Shown piece after piece: positions 45,884 to 56,525 of a stretch of 64,000 bases of DNA. The notes beneath the pieces are model-generated. The model was not told the DNA's origin. It was given only the letters and a program-made list of their open reading frames with translations, and ran no database searches. The translations under genes were made by a program, and so were the position numbers. Numbering within the stretch: position 1 is the first letter of the stretch; each line of letters begins with the position of its first letter. Source of the stretch: Marthasterias glacialis (lineage: Eukaryota > Echinodermata > Asteroidea > Forcipulatida > Asteriidae); NCBI GenBank assembly GCA_911728455.2, contig OU452229.1, forward strand, positions 15,224,076 to 15,288,075. Direction: 5' to 3'.

Positions 45884-46727
45884 CAATTATAAAGCTCATA
45901 CCAGTACCAATCCTGGATCTGAAAGCTCACTGATTATAAAGTTCATACCAGTACCAATCCTGGATCTGAAAGCTCACTGATTATAAAGTTCATACCAGCA
46001 CCAATCCTGAATCTGAAAGCTCACTGATTATAAAGTTCATAACAGCACCAATCCTGAATCTGAAAGCTCACTGATTATAAAGTTCATACCAGTACCAATC
46101 CTGAATCTGAAAGCTCACTGATTATAAAGTTCATACCAGTACCAATCCTGAATCTGAAAGCTCACTGATTATAAAGTTCATACCAGTACCAATCCTGAAT
46201 CTGAAAGCTCACTGATTATAAAGTTCATACCAGCACCAATCCTGAATCTGAAAGCTCACTGATTATAAAGTTCATACCAGTACCAATCCTGAATCTGAAA
46301 ACTCACTGATTATGAAGTTCATACCAGTACCAATCCTGAATCTGAAAACTCACTGATTATAAAGTTCATACCAGCACAAATCCTGAATCTGAAAGCTCAC
46401 TGATTATAAAGTTCATACCAGTACCAATCCTGAATCTGAAAGCTCACTGATTATAAAGTTCATACCAGTACCAATCCTGAATCTGAAAGCTCACTGATTA
46501 TAAAGTTCATACCAGTACCAATCCTGGATTTGAAAGCTCACTGATTATAAAGTTCATAACAGCACCAATCCTGAATCTGAAAGCTCACTGATTATAAAGT
46601 TCATACCAGTACCAATCCTGAATCTGAAAGCTCACTGATTATAAAGTTCATACCAGTACCAATCCTGAATCTGAAAGCTCACTGATTATGAAGTTCATAC
46701 CAGTACCAATCCTGAATCTAAAAGCGA
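45884..46727 (+). repeat. 47-bp satellite, about 18 copies, derived from family A
   Basis: The unit reads AAAGTTCATACCAGTACCAA, TCCTGAATCTGAAAGCTCAC, TGATTAT and recurs at an exact 47-base step (for example GAAAGCTCAC at 45,921 and 45,968). Variants are few: AGTACC/AGCACC, CATACC/CATAAC, GAATCT/GGATCT. The unit matches the junction seen in single-copy form near 62,425 (CTGAAAGCTTACTTATTATC, then AAGTTCATACCAGTAGCAAT), so the array grew from a family A end. 47 is not a multiple of three, so it is not coding. Confidence 0.96.
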
Positions 46728-48145
46728 ATTTGATGAACTTTTCACAAGTTGATTGTATACCACGACTTTTGGAAACTAGATGATGGGAAATTAATTTTCG
46801 CTTGTAAAATCTTTTTGTACATTCTCCCTAAAATGGCAATCACTGATTGTGTAAATAAGACTATCAATTACGTTCTCAAGAACAGTCACTTAAAACCCAA
46901 ACTTCAATCAGAATAAAAAGCATTCAATGTGGATACTTTTGACAATTTTTTTTTTTACTATTGAGGCATAGTAGACTTAAGTGCACAGAAAGAATTCATA
47001 TGTTTGATTGTAACTTTGCATAATGTATGTACTTTGTGCAATAATGGATTCCGCATCATGACTTCGAGAGGAAGTCTTCATTAAGCCAATTTAATGAATT
47101 ACTATATAAAATGTCTTGTACTCATCTACACATGAGTCATGAAATAATGGAGTACTTTGAAATCTGTCACAATAAAGACAAAGGACTTAATGTAGAAGGA
47201 AATAGGGTCCTTTTTCGCTAAGTGACATGTGTCACCCCATCGATTCCTTGTCATGATTGTACTTGATTCTTTTATTTACATTTTACCTTTACACCAATGT
47301 ACATTTATAAGCACTGTATACTCAGTGCATTCCAAGTCTCGCTTAAATACTTGGGTGCGGTTCTAACTCAAACCCCCCCCCCCCATTATTCTTCGGCTAC
47401 CCGTTACACAAAATGTTGACCCGTTGACAAAATGCCAACTGAAATCCTGTCAACGATTTGTTGCATCGACAAGATAGTTATCCCTCTGGCCTCACTTTGG
47501 TTCCATTTATTTGAATGGAGAAAAATACAAGATGGCTATCACCAAGGACAAATCCAAACATACATCTAACAAATGTTTGGCTTTAGACAGTGTAGCAGTG
47601 TAGTGAATCAAATTGTGTGAATCAAAAAGTGATATTCAGACATATGTTCTTTGTCCACAAAGTTGAATTTATTAAAATCTTACCTTAACTTCAGTGTCTT
47701 AGATTAATTTGATATTTGGGTGCAGGGAGTGGGCATTATAAATGTATGCTTTTACTATTATTTATAATGACAGAGAATATCACATTACAAATAAACTATA
47801 TATAAAACTATATATACATATGTTTTATGTGAAATTCTAAAAAATGGTTTCTTTTCAAGGTATGCAACACATTTGGTACTCACGAACACAACTTACAAAC
47901 AAATAAAATAAAGTAAATTAAACGAAAACATTATTAAGTGATGTTTGAAGCTTTGCATGATGTGAAGGATAGGAAACTATAACTAGTAAACTAGTAACAC
48001 TTGCGGGTACAACCATGTAAAAATCTCTTTTGGGAGGAGTGGTGGTTCTGAAAAGAGCCGGTGTGGTCTCGACGTTTTGAACAGTATACTCCGCTCGTTT
48101 TCAGGAGAAAACTTTACTTCTATAAACTATGTTATAGTTATTATT
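46728..48145. other. Non-coding stretch
   Basis: No gene seen. A 12-base C tract lies at 47,373-47,384. Confidence 0.4.
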
Positions 48146-48557
48146 GTTCTGAGAAAAGTGTTGCTCTGAAATTTCCAACCAAATCCTAGTCCAGATTTTG
48201 ATTTGATATATCAAAATAATCACAAATGGAAGAGCACCAAATCACTGGCGAAACATACATTACTCACTGTTTTCCTAAGACCAAGTCCATCTAGTTTGAT
48301 AATGTTCCTACAGAGACTTGATGTGCTTCTTCAACACCAGAGGTCACGAATGTCCTGAGAAATGTGTTCCTCTGAAATTTCCCACCAAATCCCAGCCCAG
48401 ATTCTGATTTGATATGTCAAAATACTCACAATCGGAAGAGCACCAAATCACTGACAAAACATACATTACTCACTGTTTTCCTGAGACCAAGGCCATCTAA
48501 TTTGATAATGTGCCCAAAGTGACTTGATGTGCTTCTTCAACACCAGAGGTCAGGAAT
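48146..48557. repeat. Tandem duplication of a 206-bp unit, two copies
   Basis: TTGCTCTGAAATTTCC at 48,161 corresponds to TTCCTCTGAAATTTCC at 48,367, and the match continues through AGAGCACCAAATCACTG, CATACATTACTCACTGTTTT and GCTTCTTCAACACCAGAGGT, with roughly 90 percent identity by eye. There is no coding frame in either copy. Confidence 0.93.
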
Positions 48558-49510
48558 GATGTCTCATTACTCTGAAGACTTGCCAAAACTTCATGGTCCA
48601 TGACAAAAAAATCATATTTCGACAGCTCATCAATTATTTATGTCATTGCTTTAAAATATGGCGTCAAAGTTACTGTGAGTAATCTTGCTGACCCGAGGCA
48701 ATTAACGAGCTATAAACTTTGAAAATCTTTGAGGAGGGAAAAAAAAGGGCTGGAGCTTGCATTTTAAGTGGTCATTACCAGCTTACTGATGGATCAAGAC
48801 TGTAACATGTATTTGCTCTGGTCTAATGTTCCGTACCAAAGTGCGCTGATGGCTACTCGGGCGATTATCAAGAACTTTGGGCGAACTTGAGATTTCCTCC
48901 GAAGTCCGCATATAATGAGTGTGTCCAGACAGAGTGGCTCGGCATTTGCTCGGTTAGATTACAATCTTAATGCTTACAACGTGCTTGGAATATTAAATCG
49001 GAGGGGGGGGGGGATCATTCACAAAATGGTTCAAGTTGAAAGGGGGGGGGGGGGGATGAGGGAGAGACATTACTTTCCAATGAACATCCTCAAGACCTTG
49101 AAGAAGTAAATCGCTGCTCAGATTACACCACGGTATCTTGAGGGGGGTTCATTACACTTTTTGTTTAACCTCTTCTCCAGCAGTTTGAACCGGCTAACCA
49201 ACAAGAGATGTCACTGCCAAGGTGAAATACTGTATTAGTATTAACATCAGGGTTAAACTATTTACTCTCTGCAGAAGTTCAAGGGCATTTCCGCTACTTT
49301 TACCACCGTTTTCTAAGACTGCATGTAACAAACACCTCACTGATGGAGTCAACAGTGCTGCACTTTTATCCTCTTGATGACATATCTCATACCAAATTAT
49401 TATTATTCAATATAAAGGATGAGCTTCCGTGAAGAAAATGAAAATTTCAAGTTCTTGAAGAAACCTTCTGGGTTGTAAAAACAAAGTACAGTACATGTAG
49501 ATAGTTTCCA
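48558..49510. other. Non-coding stretch with two long G tracts
   Basis: G tracts at 49,003-49,013 and 49,042-49,055 lie only 28 bases apart. No gene supported. Confidence 0.4.
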
Positions 49511-49545
49511 TCTGAAAGCTAACTGATTTTGAAGTTCATGTATCA
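49511..49545 (+). repeat. Family A end fragment
   Basis: ATCTGAAAGCTAACTGATTT, then TGAAGTTCATG, matches the 47-bp satellite unit and stops there. It is a single truncated relative about 2.8 kb from the array. Confidence 0.6.
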
Positions 49546-49922
49546 AACGTTTAAACATAATTTGTTACAAATGATTCATTTCGGATTAATTAATTTTTTG
49601 GTGATACATGTATGTATAAAATCAGCTTTTATGATATGAAAAACTAAAGCCGAAAAAGTGAAGAGTGAAAGCACAAGTTTGTTAGTTTTGTTCCCTACAT
49701 GGATACACCATGGAGGAAGGACCTAAGCAGGTAATGCAACTACAACCCAAACTGTCCCCTCTGGTAACACACAGAGACAGATCTTGTAATTTAGCTGGTG
49801 CTTGATGAGTCCCATGAGGAAAAATGAAAGCCTTCAGAGAACATGGCCAAAAGAAAAAGTAAGACGAAGAAGAGGAAGGAAAAAAAAAATAAAAACAAGG
49901 GCAACAATATGGAAGGTTTATC

Positions 49923-50207
49923 ATGAGTGTCGACAGTGAAGGTATGTTAGATCACCTGGTACCACTGTCCAGGATCTCCCCCGTATATCATTACCTGCCG
50001 AAAGCGATTTACAAAGTAGTTTGTATGCATTTAGCGTTGTCAGCACCGCTAGTGCTTTGTGCATTTTTCAACACAGACATATCCCGACTGTGTGTATTTT
50101 TGTCCTGGAATTATGAAGAGGCTGTAAGCCGAGGAGGAAGAAGTCTAACCAGGGACGATAGAATATCCATGAAAAACTTGAAAACAGGTAGTTTGTTTAT
50201 GGCATAG
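49923..50207 (+). CDS. Possible small coding region, 94 codons, perhaps with an intron
   Basis: An ATG with A at -3 (ATCATGAG) opens MSVDSEG, and GTGAAG followed by GTATGT ends a 19-base first segment with a good donor at 49,942. A T-rich acceptor GCATTTTTCAACACAG (to 50,076) then gives ISRLCVFLSWNYEEAVSRGG and RSLTRDDRISMKNLKT up to AACAG followed by GTAGTT. The phases agree across that putative 135-base intron. The same frame is also open without splicing to a stop at 50,205, with a hydrophobic segment PKAIYKVVCMHLALSAPLVL in the middle. No family is recognised and chance remains likely. Confidence 0.22.
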   Translation: MSVDSEGMLDHLVPLSRISPVYHYLPKAIYKVVCMHLALSAPLVLCAFFNTDISRLCVFLSWNYEEAVSRGGRSLTRDDRISMKNLKTGSLFMA

Positions 50208-50384
50208 CACGAGACAGAAGGTGAAGAGGTTGTTCACTTAAGTAGACACTCAATATGTGTAAAAGAAAGCTGAGGCCTCATAGCACAATAATAGATTTCA
50301 AAGTTAAAGGTCTTACTTGTGCACCGATTGCCTTTCTGCACACAGGGATACCTACAAACTTTCAATAGAGAAGTCAGATTTGAA

Positions 50385-50485
50385 GCTCAGAAGCTTTGCA
50401 AGGCAAAGCAAGTCAGAGTGAGGCAAAGCAAAGGCAAAACAAGGCAAAGTAAAGCCAAATCAAAGCAAGGCAAAATAGTGTTACG
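50385..50485 (+). repeat. Degenerate AAGGCAAAGCAAAG tract
   Basis: Irregular repeats of GGCAAAGCAAAG/CAAGGCAAAAT over about 100 bases, a slippage-type low-complexity tract. Confidence 0.8.
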
Positions 50486-51265
50486 GAAATGTAAGAGAGA
50501 CATTTACAGCTAGACAAAGCTGGTCAAGGAATAATAAATCGAACTATTACAACATATGTTGTAATGTAATCCAACTGAGGAGAAATTACCATAAATAAAA
50601 ATGCCCCTACAGTCAGCCTTTGTTCACCCCAACATTTATTTAAACATTTACCCAGTAGATTTCCCTTGTGGTTTGTTGCTTGATATAAATAAAAATGGGT
50701 AAAGAAAAGTACCATCTAAAGAAGTCGGTTACAGACCTTAATTTCTTAGCACTAAGATGATTGGGAAAACAGCAGGAGGAGGGGAAAGGGGGGGGGGGGG
50801 AAGGGTCAGACTCAGAACTATTAACAGATCATGCTATCTTAAGTGTCTTTCTTCATGGTTAAAGATTAATAAATGAGGAAAAAGAAGTAGCAAACCATGT
50901 CCTGAAAGTTTGATTTAGCACAACAAATAAACCTCAGCACAACCGCAAAGAAACGCCCTGTTTTTCTTAATGAAGAAACAGGTTGTCAAAAACAACTGCA
51001 GTCAGGAAGTCCAACCACTTCAAGACTCAAACCCAATCTGCCCGCAAGAGCCATTTAACATTTTTGTTTCGCGCAATGACGTTTAAATTTATCCACACCT
51101 TTACAAATACTTCTGAATTCGTTGAAGGACTTGAAGTGTACATGACGAGCCATTTGCAATTGACCATAAGTAGCGTCTGAACAAAGAGCAAGGCCACAAG
51201 AACCTAGATTCTAAAATTGAAGCAATAATGCTTGCTGCAGTCTTGTTTGTCATAATTCTTGATTG
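50486..51265. other. Non-coding stretch
   Basis: A 13-base G tract lies at 50,788-50,800. ATTTCCCTTGTGGTTT, then CTTGATATAAA, near 50,656 recurs near 51,341, a short dispersed repeat pair of unknown class. No gene supported. Confidence 0.4.
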
Positions 51266-51272
51266 CATTTAC

Positions 51273-51323
51273 ATTTGCATGGCGGTCGGCAGCGACCGCC
51301 AAAATCAGTACTGACCATGCAAA
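51273..51323. promoter_or_regulatory. Nested hairpin carrying an octamer motif
   Basis: An inner hairpin GGCGGTCG-GCAG-CGACCGCC (51,281-51,300) has 8-base perfect arms. It sits within an outer inverted repeat, TTTGCATGG (51,274) and CCATGCAAA (51,315). The outer arm includes ATTTGCAT, the exact reverse complement of the POU octamer ATGCAAAT. It could be a regulatory palindrome or a transposon end; neither is demonstrated. Confidence 0.4.
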
Positions 51324-52225
51324 AATTATCACCAACAAAATTTCCCTTGTGGTTATACTTGATATAAACAAAAGCTGCGCGAGTTCCTCTGCAAAAACGC
51401 CCTCCCGTGTTTATCTATTCAAGTATTTATTATTGATTGTTACTTTTTATTTTTAGGAGAGGGGGTGTGACAGTAATGTCAAACTGTCCCTGTACTTTTT
51501 TATTTAAAAGATTGATTAATATTAAAACAAAGCTTCACAAATAAAGTATTGCAGTAAGGGGAAATAAAACAAAATTCTTAACAAATATGTGCACTACAGA
51601 CTTTTATCAAGGGAATTTCTGAAGTGCATTGTAAATGTATCCCGATGAAACGGCTCTTACAATTTGAATGACTCCTAGGCAAAACAGAACCAAAATCTTT
51701 CAAAACATTTAACAACTGTGAATGAAATCTGTGTTCCTTATCATGTTATTGATGATGTATTACGGTGGATTCAACTTTTAGGACAGCAAACCAAATAAGA
51801 GTTATGATAAATTGAATGAATTTTGTTATCACCTTAGAATTGCAAATGGTAATTAATGTTTTTTCTTCTTTTGGATTACAGTGAAACATTATTGATTTGC
51901 GAAACGACATCAAATGAAAAGAACAATTTGCAGCCAAATGTTGTAATCTTCAAAGGAACGAAACCTCATTAAGTCATGGCATCCATGATAAAGCCGGTAT
52001 TAATAAGCCAGATAGTGCGAACATGTCTGCCAAACCCATCTAAATATCATCTGCATGAGCCCAGGCTGCACGGATGGATGGCCACAGCAACACTAAACAA
52101 TGTTACCACACAATACAGTCATTCTCCGCACCGCTGCCCAATGCTCATTCCCTTTGTGAGGATGACACTCTCTCAAATTGGACTGTGATATTGATTTTAT
52201 GCAGATCATCCTCCTCTGACAACAA
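51324..52225. other. Non-coding stretch
   Basis: No gene supported. Short open frames overlap each other and show no domain-like pattern. Confidence 0.4.
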
Positions 52226-52231
52226 TGACTC

Positions 52232-52252
52232 ATATATATATATATATATATT
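52232..52252 (+). repeat. (AT)n microsatellite
   Basis: A perfect run of about 20 bases. Confidence 0.9.
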
Positions 52253-52928
52253 ATATCCCAACCCAATCAACCCAGGAATTGGGTAACACATCCCCCCACT
52301 GGGCTACGTTTAATATGCATTAGTAATTAACACCGGTAAATTACTAATTACTCAGGGCGGTGTAGGAGCAAGCCAATAAATTCACACCAGCTTGTATACA
52401 GTGCGATGAGATAAGCACACATCTGGCTGGTGGAAGATGGTCTTATTGGATTAAGGTTTTAATACACCAGGGGAAAACGCTGTGAAAATACCACAGACTG
52501 GAACAAAGGCCCGGGGGCAGAAATCTCCAACTGTGTCCAAAGCAAAATGTCTCAGACACAATTGTGTGGACTCAATTTTCTTTTATCTAATAATGGTAAT
52601 TGTTCAAACTGATTCCGCTAATAAAGTCTTTTTTTTTTCCCTTCTTCTGATAAACTCTCAAAGTTTTGTTTTTGTTTGATGCAAACAACCACAAAAGTAC
52701 CAAAGCAAAAACATCACAGTGTTGTTGAACTCTCCAAAGACAACCACAAAATGTATCGAGACTAACACACCTCTAATTTACCGTTCTTTTCATATTTATC
52801 GAGTAGATGCCGCGAAGGAACTTTCACCTATGATGAGAACACAACCTATGAAAACACTTCAATCCTCCGCGCATCTCTAAGATCAACATAGACTCTTGAT
52901 TAAACAAGGAGAACTCCCTCTTCAACTC

Positions 52929-53075
52929 GTTATTAAAAACATACCCAATGTTGGGACAGGATAGCAAAACAGGGGCAGTGGTCAACCTTCTTCAATGAAT
53001 ACTGCGCACCACGTAACATTGTTATTAAAAAATATGCCTATGTCGGGACAAGATAGCATTACAGGGGCAGTGGGT
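52929..53075. repeat. Partial tandem duplication, 92-bp step
   Basis: GTTATTAAAAACATACCCAA, followed by TGTTGGGACAGGATAGC, at 52,929 returns at 53,021 with few changes, and CAGGGGCAGTGG closes both copies. Confidence 0.9.
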
Positions 53076-53189
53076 TAAGTGCCATTGGAATTACATTCTG
53101 TGGAATGTTCAAATCTCAGTCAATAAACTTTTGTACAAAATGTTTCAAATTTATGTATTTCATAGTTTGTTTTTTTGTTGTTTTCAAGA

Positions 53190-53810
53190 ACTGGGGTTGA
53201 GGGGTCGAGGGGAGTGGAAGAAGGCAGTATGAAAGGGGTTTGAAATTGGCATTTTATAGAATTTTAAAGGGTTTGGGAAGAGTGCATGCTTGGTTTGTAA
53301 GAGGTTTTGGAAGGAAATTAGTTGCAAGATGTCTGTGAATTAGGGGTGGAAGAACATATTGGGAAGTTAAGAATGTGCTATGGACTGGAGAGTTTAAAAA
53401 GTTTGTTGGGATGTGTAGTTGGGGTTGCAGAGAATTGGAAAGTCAGGTAAGGAGTTAGGTTGAGGGCATAAGCTGGTGGTCAGGGTAACTGGAAAGTAAA
53501 GTACAGTATGTGTTGGGAAGTGTTGATGTGTTGGAGAGGTACCGTATGGCATTCATTGGGGTTTTGACAAGCTTTCGGAAATTAAGTATTTGACAGGAGA
53601 GTGGTTAGGGTTGGAAAGTTGTGAAAAGTTAGATAAAAAGTGGTGGAGCTTGGGGAGTATTGCGAAATGATGAAGGTGTGGGGTAGGGATCGTGGCATTG
53701 TGAGGGAGTGTAGTAGAACATTCAGAATAATGAAAAATGGCAGAGTTTTATAGAGGTTGGAAGGAATCGGCAACTAAGGTAAGAAATGTAGTGGTACATA
53801 TGTGACGAGC
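53190..53810 (+). repeat. C-poor, G-rich low-complexity tract
   Basis: Over about 600 bases the plus strand has many GGGG, GGAAG and GTTGGG words and very few C residues (for example 53,196-53,290 and 53,600-53,720). No fixed period was found; words such as GGAAAGTTGTG and GGAAAGTCAGGTAAGG recur loosely. The strand asymmetry is far stronger than anywhere else in the window. Open frames on the minus strand (SPSSTTFYLTFHNF type) follow from the composition. Confidence 0.75.
53737..53778 (+). CDS. Candidate first coding exon (14 codons)
   Basis: An ATG in a strong context (AAAATGG) opens MAEFYRGWKESATK and ends exactly in phase 0 at CTAAG followed by GTAAGA, a consensus donor. It lies at the downstream edge of the G-rich tract, a position where a promoter-proximal exon could lie. 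A short upstream ATG overlaps in another frame. With only 14 codons the peptide cannot be assigned, and no downstream exon was recognised. Confidence 0.22.
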
Positions 53811-54500
53811 CCCGTGGGGGGTTGAGGCGCATTTTGGATTAGAGGTTAACAAGAGTTTACAATCCCTGACTCAATTCTTACAACCTTTCATCGATATCTT
53901 CATCATATTTATCCAGCCTTATCTCCAGGGTATGAACATTAAAGGGTTGACAGTGTCCTAAGGTATGGGGTTGGTGAGTTTTGGTTTGAAGATGGTGAAG
54001 AAGTAAAGTTAACGTATTCCAGAGGCTTGAAAACCTGGTGCTTAGAGGAAGAATTTTTATAATTATGTCATATATTTGAACATCATAAAGTGATGTCAAT
54101 TTTTCTTCACTCTGTAATGTTTCTATTTTGCATTTAATCATTTTTCAATAATATTTTAGTAAATTTTAAGGTATGATTTTATGAGGGCTTGAAATGGTAA
54201 ACTTTCAAAATATGGGACAAACAACTCATTGTTACTAAATTGCCCACAAGGAATGTTGATTTGGTGGCAGTAACAACAAAAAGAGGAAACTTTATGATCA
54301 ACCGAGGAGTTGTTATGCCTGAAGTCTCTACAGCATTCAAGGTCTTTGTAGCAAGGTAGCTTAGGTAGGTAAAATGGAAATTGATCGGAGAAATGTAAAT
54401 GGGACATTATGATTGAATATGACTTAAGGGGCAAGACATTCACTTTCTTAATAGGTTGTTTTTCTAGTTTTGTGTTTCTTTTGGGAACATGGGACAATTT
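53811..54500. other. Non-coding stretch
   Basis: No gene supported. A minus-strand open frame at 54,156-54,515 has no domain-like features. Confidence 0.4.
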
Positions 54501-54504
54501 CAAT

Positions 54505-54690
54505 AGACTGGCCATCAGGGACTCTTTGCATCATAACTTTCCTAACATTAGACTGGCTAGGAACTCTTCCCATCATTAATATCCTGGGATTAGAATGGGT
54601 TGAGACTCTCTGCATTCAAACAAATCCAGACATTAGACTGGCCGGGAAAAAAATCCATATCATCTGTTAGACTGGCCAGGTAGTCTCCTT
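54505..54690 (+). repeat. Degenerate tandem repeat of about 43 bp, five copies
   Basis: AGACTGGCCA/AGACTGGCTA-type words start at 54,505, 54,550, about 54,592 (AGAATGGGT), 54,635 and 54,669. Each is followed by a CTCT/CATCAT-rich segment. Confidence 0.7.
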
Positions 54691-55380
54691 TCAAAGTTAC
54701 ACATGCTTGAGCACAGCACAACTAACCTCATCAGCCAAGTTGGCATCTCATTCATTTTAATATTTATGCATTTTTCACGGTGGAAAATAGTGGGTAAACG
54801 CTACATTCAAAGCCATGACCATAAGTGCTATAGATCCTGATAATTAATATGACATCAATCACTATGTATCTACTTCCATCCATCCTGTTTTCATAATATT
54901 CAGACCAAAGTAATCAAATAAAAACAGTCTGGTCCCTTTTTAAGAGATGCAAATGCAGCTTGTCATTGTCTTTTCGTACACGTTCAACCCGACAACGGTG
55001 ACCAAAAAGGTCTTGTAAGGATACAAGTTCTCAGACCCTGCTAATCAGCCAGTATCCGACGACGTCTCCCAGTAAGCCCTGAAGCATGACGTCAGACATG
55101 ATTTGACATGTGTGCTTCCAATCATGTACAACGTAACAAAAATTTATTGAATGAAATTACACCGTAAATTGTTGCTTCCTCAAGCGGCGAAATCTGTGAA
55201 TGTGTTTTAATCATTTACCACAAAAGTGCAGGAACCTGCCATATTGCTTGCACTGGCACAATAAAGGTTTAATTCTATGGAATGAACACACATATCTTGT
55301 CTATGAGGTGTGTGTACAACTGCCAAGTTCAGGTTATGTACATATAAGCACATGGATTTAATGTGTACATTTACTGGGCT
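54691..55380. other. Non-coding stretch
   Basis: No gene supported. A TGACGTCA palindrome lies at about 55,088. Confidence 0.4.
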
Positions 55381-55663
55381 AGCTGAAAGACATTGTGATC
55401 ATAAAAAGTATGAAGATAATAATCTTGTTCTGGACCACAATCTGGTCATATCTTGTTGGGCCTCCCCCCACCTTGATCAATGTTGGCTCTCATTGCGCGG
55501 TCTGCACTCCAGTTGGGATTAACAACATTGAGTGGGGGAGCGGGCGACGGGGACAGTTTTATCAATTTCTGTCACAGTGGCCCAAGCATTTTGGCTGGAC
55601 TTGTAGCTGAAAGACATTGTGATCATAAAAAGTATAAGGACAATAATCTTGTTCTGGACCACA
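55381..55663 (+). repeat. 59-bp direct repeats, 224 bases apart
   Basis: AGCTGAAAGACATTGTGATC, then ATAAAAAGTAT and AATCTTGTTCTGGACCACA, occurs at 55,381-55,439 and 55,605-55,663 with only about three differences. The 165 bases between them are distinctly G+C-richer (GGGGGAGCGGGCGACGGGGA at about 55,534). This is either a duplication or a recent insertion flanked by long repeats. Confidence 0.9.
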
Positions 55664-56290
55664 TTTTTGGGACAGTGTTACAATAAATAAATTGTAGTCG
55701 TGAAAATTATGACTAAACTTTTACTTTAACAACTACCAGACCTATCAACTGTAATATCAAAAAGTTCCATTTTTGCAATATTGTACCCTTTGTAATGCTT
55801 TTTTGTGAAGTTGGATTGTTGGAAATGTAATTCTCCTACAAAAATGCTTCCTCCTAAAAAAAATGTAACTATTATTCTTTAGAATTTAGATATTGTTTCA
55901 GATAACTTTTATAAAACACATCAAATTTAATACAAAAGAATGATATTTTAAAACATTTTCTTAATTAGGCAAAACTCATTCAACCTTTTAATAAGTGCCG
56001 GATGATGAAATTCAAACACAAACAAAATGGAGCGGACACATTACATTCAGAATCTTCTTCACTATTTAATAAATAAAAGTACTCTAACTGAAACACAGCA
56101 CCTCACAAAGAGTAAAAACTGGCTGGCCCCCCAAAAAAGAGAGTGAAAATACAAAACTTTGAGATGATATTTGCTTGATTCTTGCTCTGAATGACACACA
56201 ACGGCCCCGAACAATGACATCGGGGCTTTCATACACTGTCTTGATTTTATGACTTCGGGTTACATAGAAGACATTTCTAAAGCTTTTCAT
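55664..56290. other. A/T-rich non-coding stretch
   Basis: No gene, RNA or repeat recognised. Confidence 0.45.
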
Positions 56291-56294
56291 CTTT

Positions 56295-56525
56295 TTTTAA
56301 GAGTAATGGTGAGCCACATAAACTGATGAAATGCAGAGGAGGTGAAAAACACAGACGGAAGAGGAGACGGAAGTTATGGGGGAAGAAAATAAGGCCGAGT
56401 AGAAAGAGGTGACAGGATGATGATGAACAAAGACAAATGAGATGGATGGAGAAAGGGAATCGAAGTATCTGAAGCCAATAAATATGAGATGAGAAGTGGG
56501 GCATCTGATTTCAGGAGATGTATTC
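56295..56525 (+). repeat. Purine-rich tract
   Basis: About 230 bases dominated by A and G on the plus strand (GAAGAGGAGACGGAAG, GATGGATGGAGAAAGGG). It gives serine/leucine/phenylalanine-rich minus-strand frames that should not be read as genes. Confidence 0.6.

Noticed and set aside
53582-53773. Minus-strand Ser/Thr/Pro-rich frame
   Set aside because: Generated by the G-rich, C-poor plus strand; no independent support.
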